Assembly (NCBI GenBank): GCA_900548565.1
Contig: URKV01000111.1
Location: 1 to 5,858 of the forward strand
Direction of reading: 5' to 3'
Source: an uncultured Collinsella sp.
GTDB lineage: Bacteria > Actinomycetota > Coriobacteriia > Coriobacteriales > Coriobacteriaceae
DNA: 5,858 bases
Both the position numbers and the translations under genes were made by a program. Below, one piece after another: positions 5,445 to 5,858 of this stretch. The notes beneath the pieces were generated by a model that saw nothing but the letters and a program-made list of their open reading frames with translations, searched no databases and had not been told where the DNA came from. The number at the start of each line of letters is the position of its first letter. Positions within the stretch are counted from its first letter, which is position 1.

Positions 5445-5484
5445 GGGGACACTCCTTGAATGTTGCCTGTTCAAGAGTGTCCCC
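5445..5484. repeat. Long hairpin repeat next to the REPIN-like element
   Basis: GGGGACACTCCTTGAA (5445-5460) pairs with TTCAAGAGTGTCCCC (5470-5484) over 15 bp with a single bulged C; the loop is TGTTGCCTG. No T-run follows on either strand, so it is not a standard intrinsic terminator. Its sequence differs from the adjacent REPIN-like arms, six bases away, and it may be a separate repeat family or a second module of one composite element. Confidence 0.7.
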
Positions 5485-5542
5485 AATGACTAGGCCGCTT
5501 GCCTGCGATTTTTGACCGTTGGGCGGGCTTGCCACCCTTGCC

Positions 5543-5558
5543 GCAAAAACGTTTTTGC
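5543..5558. promoter_or_regulatory. 16-bp perfect palindrome upstream of pckA (operator candidate)
   Basis: GCAAAAACGTTTTTGC is its own reverse complement, with a central CG and A/T tracts, a layout like operators of LacI/GalR-family regulators (for example CcpA or PurR sites). It lies 74 bases before the pckA start. No clear -35/-10 pair could be fixed around it; TACAAC (5567-5572) is the best -10 look-alike. Regulation of pckA by carbon source would fit, but the regulator is not known. Confidence 0.5.
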
Positions 5559-5575
5559 ATATCGGGTACAACGGG

Positions 5576-5591
5576 CTTTACGTGAGTAAAG
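5576..5591 (+). promoter_or_regulatory. Small hairpin in the pckA leader
   Basis: CTTTAC (5576-5581) and GTAAAG (5586-5591) form a 6-bp stem with a GTGA loop. Further on, the palindrome CACGTG (5605-5610) is framed by CGCG on both sides (5599-5602, 5612-5615) and followed by TTTTT just before the ribosome site. The leader is therefore structured, but no known riboswitch is recognised. Confidence 0.35.
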
Positions 5592-5632
5592 TGCGCGTCG
5601 CGTCCACGTGTCGCGTTTTTAAAGGAGGCCCC

Positions 5633-5858
5633 ATGCCTGGTGTTACCCCTGCAGAAGTTCTGTCCAACTTTGGCATTACACTGGTCGAAGATCCCGCCGA
5701 GAACCAGCCCCGTCTGCTGGTCGATCTACCCGCCGCGGAGCTCGTCGAGCATGCCATCCGCCGCGAAGAAGGCCGCATGGCATCCAACGGCGCGCTGGTG
5801 ATCGAGACGGGGGAGCGCACCGGCCGTTCTCCCAACGATCGCTTTATCGTTGACACCC
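5633..5858 (+). CDS. pckA: Phosphoenolpyruvate carboxykinase (ATP), N-terminal part (cut by window end)
   Basis: PckA converts oxaloacetate and ATP to phosphoenolpyruvate, CO2 and ADP. In anaerobes the reverse, CO2-fixing direction can also be used to make ATP. Only the first 75 codons are present (family about 525-540 residues), so the metal and nucleotide sites lie outside the window. Identification rests on GALVIETGERTGRSPNDRF (53-71), which matches the conserved TGRSPKDK region of ATP-type PckA, including R65, the counterpart of the oxaloacetate-binding Arg65 in E. coli. The GTP-type enzyme lacks this motif. The start ATG follows a near-perfect AAAGGAGG (5621-5628) by only four bases, a short spacing offset by the strong match. 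The gene is divergent from the flippase, with repeats and an operator-like palindrome between them. Confidence 0.95.
   Translation, partial: MPGVTPAEVLSNFGITLVEDPAENQPRLLVDLPAAELVEHAIRREEGRMASNGALVIETGERTGRSPNDRFIVDT

Larger units (their letters stand above)
5281..5632. other. Divergent flippase / pckA intergenic region
   Basis: This 352-base region contains no supported gene. From left to right it holds the flippase ribosome site and -10 box with an abutting palindrome (5288-5328), a 13-base inverted repeat (5342-5354), the REPIN-like pair (5383-5438), a second long hairpin (5445-5484), and the pckA leader with a 16-bp palindrome and a small hairpin (5543-5591). A minus-strand open frame across 5389-5571 is made largely of these repeats and has no support as a gene. 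Confidence 0.6.

Noticed and set aside
5389..5571. 60-residue minus-strand frame
   Set aside because: It consists mostly of the inverted repeats read as codons and has no ribosome site or recognisable motif.
1..5858. A defence system, CRISPR array, prophage or other novel multi-gene system
   Set aside because: All five genes belong to known housekeeping or envelope families, no direct-repeat array is present, and no transposase, recombinase, nuclease or toxin-like gene is visible. The novelty, if any, is in the intergenic repeats.

Overview
The window looks like a chromosomal stretch of a GC-rich anaerobic Actinobacterium of the Coriobacteriia, most likely Collinsella or a close relative. 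That placement is an inference from codon use (G/C-rich third positions), the gene families and the style of the intergenic repeats; no marker gene settles it. The first 47 bases are not biological. They are an Illumina Nextera P7/i7 adapter left on the contig end, so real sequence begins at base 48.

Layout: (1) 48-383, minus strand: the N-terminal 112 residues of phosphoserine aminotransferase (serC), cut by the contig end. (2) 610-2211, minus: a complete K+(Na+)/H+ antiporter of the CPA1 NhaP2/CvrA type with two C-terminal RCK_C (TrkA-C) domains. (3) 2465-3304, plus: a PPP-type metallophosphatase, divergent from the antiporter, with a recognisable promoter and a structured leader. (4) 3700-5280, minus: a Wzx/MOP-type polysaccharide flippase with a long charged N-terminal extension; its start is best placed at a TTG, not at the upstream GTG at 5388. 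(5) 5633-5858, plus: the first 75 codons of ATP-dependent PEP carboxykinase (pckA), cut by the window end.

The genes are housekeeping or envelope functions (serine synthesis, ion homeostasis, a signalling or nucleotide phosphatase, glycan export, gluconeogenesis). They are separated by sizeable gaps and look like independent transcription units, not one pathway. No defence system, prophage, transposase, tRNA, rRNA or CRISPR is visible.

The unusual material is between genes. Between the convergent phosphatase and flippase (3305-3699) lie a bidirectional intrinsic terminator and a 123-bp element bounded by perfect 18-bp inverted repeats; each arm carries TAA, TGA and TAG in the three different frames. 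Between the divergent flippase and pckA (5281-5632) lie a REPIN-like pair of inverted hairpins, a further long hairpin, a 14-bp palindrome touching the flippase -10 box, and a 16-bp palindrome with a central CG upstream of pckA. All three complete genes carry an 11-base motif, AATTTGSGAYG, in gene orientation 16-26 bases after the stop codon.
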